A stretch of DNA of 7,401 bases from an uncultured Steroidobacter sp. (GTDB taxonomy: Bacteria; Pseudomonadota; Gammaproteobacteria; Steroidobacterales; Steroidobacteraceae). The stretch spans positions 1 to 7,401 of the forward strand of contig CAMLEO010000322.1 of assembly GCA_946478975.1 (NCBI GenBank). The letters run 5' to 3'. The notes below the pieces were generated by a model. The model made no database searches. It was not told the DNA's origin and saw nothing but the letters and a program-made list of their open reading frames with translations. Each line of letters begins with the position of its first letter. Position 1 is the first letter of the stretch. A program made the position numbers and the translations under genes. Shown in pieces: positions 6,888 through 7,401 of the stretch.

Positions 6888-7401
6888 ATGCGCGAGTCGA
6901 ACAAATTCGCTGCCGCCCTCGCGGCGATGTTGCTGTCGACGGCGGCGATTTCAGTCGCCACGGCGGCCGATGATCCCCAGAACGCGGTCCAAGATGCGGC
7001 GCTGACCGAACGTGTCAAAGCGGCACTGGGCGGGGACAGCTCGCTGGCGGCCCGCAAGATCGAAGTCGAAACGCGCGACGGCGTCGTGCAGCTCAGCGGC
7101 TTCGTCGATTCCGAAGACCAGCGCACGGCCGCGTTGATGCGTGCCCGCTCGGTGCACGGTGTGCACGAAGTTCGCAATGATTTGAGCTTGCGTGACGATA
7201 CGCGGCCCGCCGGTCGGCCGGTTGCGGACACTGTAATTGCGGCACGAGTCAAAGACAGTCTGCAAGGTGCGGACCTGGGCTCGGACAGCGATGTGAACGT
7301 CGAAGTGAGCAAAGGCGTCGTGCAGCTCAGCGGCTTCGTGAGCTCTCCGCTAGAGAATGCGCGCGCGGTCGACCTGGCGAGGGGTGTCGAAGGCGTGCGC
7401 G
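6888..7401 (+). CDS. Exported BON-domain protein, OsmY-like (3' end outside window)
   Basis: The reading frame starts at ATG 6888, preceded by GGGAG (6875-6879) with an 8-nt spacer, and is still open at the window edge after 171 codons. Residues 1-26 form a Sec signal peptide (Lys6, hydrophobic run 7-24, ATA then Ala-Asp-Asp), so the product is periplasmic. Two BON domains follow, at about residues 36-102 and 112 to beyond 171, each with the core GVVQLSGFV (65-73 and 143-151) and a following helix ending in GV. BON domains bind phospholipid or envelope surfaces; OsmY acts as a stress-induced periplasmic protein and chaperone in E. coli. The two cores are encoded by an identical 26-nt stretch. 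The gene is divergent from the hybrid kinase. A third BON domain or another C-terminal part cannot be excluded because the end is missing. Confidence 0.88.
   Translation, partial: MRESNKFAAALAAMLLSTAAISVATAADDPQNAVQDAALTERVKAALGGDSSLAARKIEVETRDGVVQLSGFVDSEDQRTAALMRARSVHGVHEVRNDLSLRDDTRPAGRPVADTVIAARVKDSLQGADLGSDSDVNVEVSKGVVQLSGFVSSPLENARAVDLARGVEGVR
7080..7339 (+). repeat. 26-bp perfect direct repeat inside the BON-domain gene
   Basis: Positions 7080-7105 and 7314-7339 are identical over 26 bases, 234 bp (78 codons) apart and in the same frame. They encode the same core strand-turn-strand of the first and second BON domains. The sequence between the copies is much more diverged. Confidence 0.85.

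Overview
The window is GC-rich chromosomal DNA (roughly 60% or more G+C by eye) from a Gram-negative proteobacterium. This is shown by an outer-membrane MipA/OmpV protein with a C-terminal aromatic residue, an EnvZ/OmpR-type two-component pair with a periplasmic sensor, and an OsmY-like BON-domain protein with a Sec signal. A gammaproteobacterium near the Xanthomonadales/Steroidobacter group is a guess from style, not proven. Base composition and codon use look even throughout, and I see no insertion sequence, phage gene, CRISPR array, tRNA or rRNA.

Layout. (1) 48-839, minus: MipA/OmpV-family outer-membrane protein. (2) 840-969: a 130-bp divergent regulatory region with a tandem TGTTnC repeat of 10-bp period, suited to an OmpR-type regulator. 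(3) 970-1707 and 1704-3140, plus: an OmpR-family response regulator and an EnvZ-like sensor kinase, overlapping by 4 bp (ATGA). (4) 3258-4637, plus: a membrane-anchored C13-family (legumain/caspase-like, clan CD) cysteine peptidase with about five membrane segments and a catalytic domain predicted in the periplasm. (5) 4640-6679, minus: a soluble GAF-PAS-histidine kinase-receiver hybrid kinase, convergent with the peptidase and separated from it by 2 bp. (6) 6680-6887: a divergent intergenic region with an imperfect inverted repeat and weak promoter-like motifs. (7) 6888 to the window end, plus: the 5' part of an exported two-BON-domain protein.

How the parts may work together (inference). 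The kinase senses something in the envelope and phosphorylates the regulator. The regulator is well placed to control the divergent mipA-like gene and its own operon. The peptidase just downstream also faces the periplasm by topology and may belong to the same envelope response, although 117 bp and a possible promoter of its own separate it from the kinase. The hybrid kinase has no DNA-binding output and no phosphotransfer domain, so its partner must lie elsewhere. The most unusual element is the periplasm-facing caspase-like peptidase next to an EnvZ/OmpR-MipA module. No wholly new multi-gene system is evident.
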